Assembly (NCBI GenBank): GCA_963739985.1
Contig: CAVUCE010000003.1
Location: forward strand, 62,001 to 126,000
DNA length: 64,000 nt
Source: CAVUCE01 sp963739985
Lineage (GTDB): Bacteria; Bacteroidota; Ignavibacteria; Ignavibacteriales; Ignavibacteriaceae
Direction: 5' to 3'
Shown: positions 62,291-64,000 of the stretch, piece by piece
Position numbering within the stretch: the stretch's first letter is position 1
Layout: each line of letters opens with the position of its first letter
The notes under the pieces: model-generated
Databases searched by the model: none
What the model was told of the DNA's origin: nothing
What the model saw: only the letters and a program-made list of their open reading frames with translations
Position numbers and translations under genes: made by a program

Positions 62291-62653
62291 CTACCGTCAA
62301 AAAGAAATGCTGATAAATGGCAAGGCGTAAAAGACTGCCGAAACAATTATCCCAACTTTAAAGAGTTGGCGGTATTTTATGACCTTGCCCGGTTAAGACA
62401 AGAAGTGAAATGTTTCGGGAAATGATTAGGTGTTGTTACCATCGCCTTATAGCATCTTGCGGTAAGGGGCAAAAATGTTGGTCTGAAAAGTGAGTGAAAC
62501 GAACTTAACAAATTTGGATTTATACATATAGATTTAGCGTTAAGGAAGGGTAGTGAGGAATTATTAGAATATTGAGAAAAGCAAAGGCAAAAACGACATC
62601 AGCTGCTGTGTGGTTATTGGAAAAAATTTGTTAAGGAGATTAAATATACTTAA
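62291..62653 (+). pseudogene. Decayed plus-strand coding sequence
   Basis: Two stretches look like broken genes. At 62291-62425 a 44-codon frame without a proper start reads ...WQGVKDCRNNYPNFKELAVFY. At 62498-62653 about 50 codons are interrupted by an in-frame TGA at 62573 (FGFIHIDLALRKGSEELLEY, stop, then KQRQKRHQLLCGYWKKF). A terminator follows. I cannot name the parent genes. Confidence 0.4.
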
Positions 62654-62989
62654 TTGAATTATTGGAAAATTTTGAAGCAGCGAATTAAGTGCTGCTTTTG
62701 CTCTGAGTCGATAGAAATTAGGATTAATCGTTTTGAACTTATTGCGCGGATGATATAAGCCATCATATTTAAATGTAAATTTACATACGAAATTCCGTAA
62801 ACCGCAACCTGAATATTAAAAGCATGTACGCCAGTTATACATGATATTTGTTTCGGCGCATTATAAGTTTAAAAAATAAACTCATATTTAAATTCAAATT
62901 GATATAATAAAATTTTGTTTTAGGCAGGATTGTAAGTCTAAAAGTAAAAAAGATAAACGCAATGGGATATTACATAAACGTATAACTAA
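62654..62989. other. Intergenic region at the right edge of the element
   Basis: About 335 bp with only the hairpin at 62675-62702. Otherwise AT-rich and without recognisable genes. Confidence 0.4.
62675..62702 (+). terminator. Terminator-like hairpin
   Basis: The 7-bp stem AAGCAGC / GCTGCTT with a 9-nt loop is followed by TTTTG. The T run is short. Confidence 0.5.
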
Positions 62990-64000
62990 TTAATATTCTA
63001 TTTTCAATTTCTTCATTTTCCGCCATAAAGTTGAGGGATTTATTTTTAGTTCATTAGCAGTTTGTGCTCTATTCCATTTATTATTATGAAGTGCAGATAA
63101 TATCAAATCTCTTTCAGTTTCTGAAATATTATTACTAGTTCGTAGAATATTTTTACGATCATTATTAAATTGCGTACTTTTTAGACGTTTAGGTAAATGC
63201 TCAACCTGAATTATTTCACCATTACAAAGTATAAAGGAATGTTCAATTACATTTTCAAGTTCTCTAATATTTCCGGGGAAGTTGTATTCAAAAATGATAT
63301 CATAAGCAGATGAAGAGAACTGTCTTATGTTTTTACCGAACTTTCTGTTAAAATGTTCGATGAAATGATTCACGAGTAGAGGTAGGTCATCTCTTCGCTC
63401 CCTCAATGGCGGTAGATGAATATTAATTACATTTATTCTGTAAAACAAATCTTCTCTAAATCTTCCTTCGGAAATCTCTTCAAAAAGATTTTTATTTGTA
63501 GCGGCAATTATACGGGTATCCATTTTAATAATTTTATTTCCACCGACTCTTTCAAACTCATGCAATTCTAAAACCCTCAATAATTTTGTCTGAACTGCTG
63601 GAGAAAGATCGCCAATTTCATCCAAAAAAAGAGTGCCGCCTTGACCAAGCTCGAATCTTCCAATTTTTGTTTTTATTGCACCGGTAAAAGCACCTTTCTC
63701 ATGTCCGAACAATTCACTTTCTATTAGCGACTCAACGAACGCACTACAGTTTACCGCAATAAACGGTCCTGTTCGCCTAGGACTATTTAAATGAATAGCG
63801 CGCGCAGCTAACTCTTTCCCGGTTCCGCTTTCACCAGTAATTAAAACGGAACTATCAGTTTGCGCTACACTTTCCAGAACGGATATAATTTGTTTAATCT
63901 CTTTGTTTTTCCCAACAATATTTTCATACTTAAATACCTCATCAAGATGCGACGATAGGTTTTTTATTTCGGAGATATCTATAAACGTTTCTACAGCGCC
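62990..64000 (-). CDS. Sigma-54-dependent transcriptional activator (partial, runs off the window)
   Basis: The open frame continues to the right edge. Visible from the edge inward: the end of a PAS-like domain (GAVETFIDISEIK), then a sigma-54 AAA+ domain with Walker A GESGTGKE, the GAFTGA loop that contacts sigma-54, Walker B GTLFLDEIGDL and the R-finger region FREDLFYRI. A Fis-type helix-turn-helix closes the C-terminus (NRAQTANELKINPSTLWRKMKKL). It activates sigma-54 promoters in response to a signal read by the PAS domain or by a partner kinase. The N-terminus lies outside the window. Confidence 0.95.
   Translation of the reverse strand, partial: GAVETFIDISEIKNLSSHLDEVFKYENIVGKNKEIKQIISVLESVAQTDSSVLITGESGTGKELAARAIHLNSPRRTGPFIAVNCSAFVESLIESELFGHEKGAFTGAIKTKIGRFELGQGGTLFLDEIGDLSPAVQTKLLRVLELHEFERVGGNKIIKMDTRIIAATNKNLFEEISEGRFREDLFYRINVINIHLPPLRERRDDLPLLVNHFIEHFNRKFGKNIRQFSSSAYDIIFEYNFPGNIRELENVIEHSFILCNGEIIQVEHLPKRLKSTQFNNDRKNILRTSNNISETERDLILSALHNNKWNRAQTANELKINPSTLWRKMKKLKIEY

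Noticed and set aside
61849..62346. 165-residue membrane protein on the minus strand
   Set aside because: The N-terminal two-thirds has no ribosome site and no pattern; a good ribosome site supports only the last 60 residues from 62031.
60478..64000. An intact prophage or integrative element
   Set aside because: No integrase, no structural genes and no second attachment site; only fragments remain and the sigma-54 gene looks chromosomal.

Overview
The window is AT-rich chromosomal DNA from a member of the Bacteroidota/FCB group, most likely an Ignavibacteria-type organism (Ignavibacterium/Melioribacter relatives). The main reason is nine large secreted proteins that end in the same type-A C-terminal sorting domain of the type IX (Por) secretion system, with the hallmark QNYPNPFNP motif, a short FlgD-like beta fold and a lysine-rich tail ending K-K-M-I/T-L-x-K. 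Other typical signs are long AT-rich intergenic spaces, TTG starts backed by good ribosome binding sites, a quinol-dependent NO reductase and palindromic dispersed repeats.

Layout. 1-4.4 kb: signal transduction (tail of a histidine kinase, a LytTR response regulator, a REC-histidine kinase fusion and a chemoreceptor). 4.9-14.1 kb: three type IX cargo proteins plus two small cytosolic genes. 14.1-19.9 kb: on the minus strand, a 1095-residue hybrid histidine kinase and a quinol NO reductase; a perfect FNR/CRP-family palindrome lies upstream of the reductase. 20.4-27 kb: a CotH-kinase cargo, a lipoprotein, an NlpC/P60-like cargo and a carbohydrate porin. 27-35.8 kb: a YbhB remnant, a P-type proton ATPase, a sugar isomerase-like protein, a membrane protein, a double-YHS protein, an outer-membrane barrel and a YWTD-propeller cargo. 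36.3-39 kb: an ArsR/GIY-YIG pair and an ECF sigma operon. 39.3-43.3 kb: a secreted protein, a serine hydrolase, a lipoprotein, a strongly altered tRNA-Ala and rsgA. 43.9-52.2 kb: three cargo genes and a MATE transporter, rearranged by a 2.54 kb tandem duplication that left a broken MATE copy. 52.3-60.4 kb: housekeeping-like genes (SpoIID, Maf, YbhN-like flippase, YtxH, EF-G paralogue, HIT hydrolase) and a YD-repeat lipoprotein. 60.5-64 kb: a tRNA with anticodon CAT, then a decayed element, then a sigma-54 activator that runs off the right edge.

The strongest unusual signals are these. (1) A tRNA-Ala gene keeps its acceptor stem (with G3:U70), D arm and T stem, but its anticodon arm has been exactly replaced by an 18-nt hairpin and its T loop holds two 11-nt mini-hairpins. 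(2) The tandem duplication has a readable 7-bp microhomology junction, and inside it only the secreted passenger domain has diverged while the signal peptide, sorting domain and flanks stayed nearly identical. (3) A 314-bp cassette of sorting domain plus terminator is shared, with two mismatches, between two otherwise unrelated cargo genes. Together, (2) and (3) suggest that type IX cargo genes here evolve by swapping passengers against a homogenised export module.
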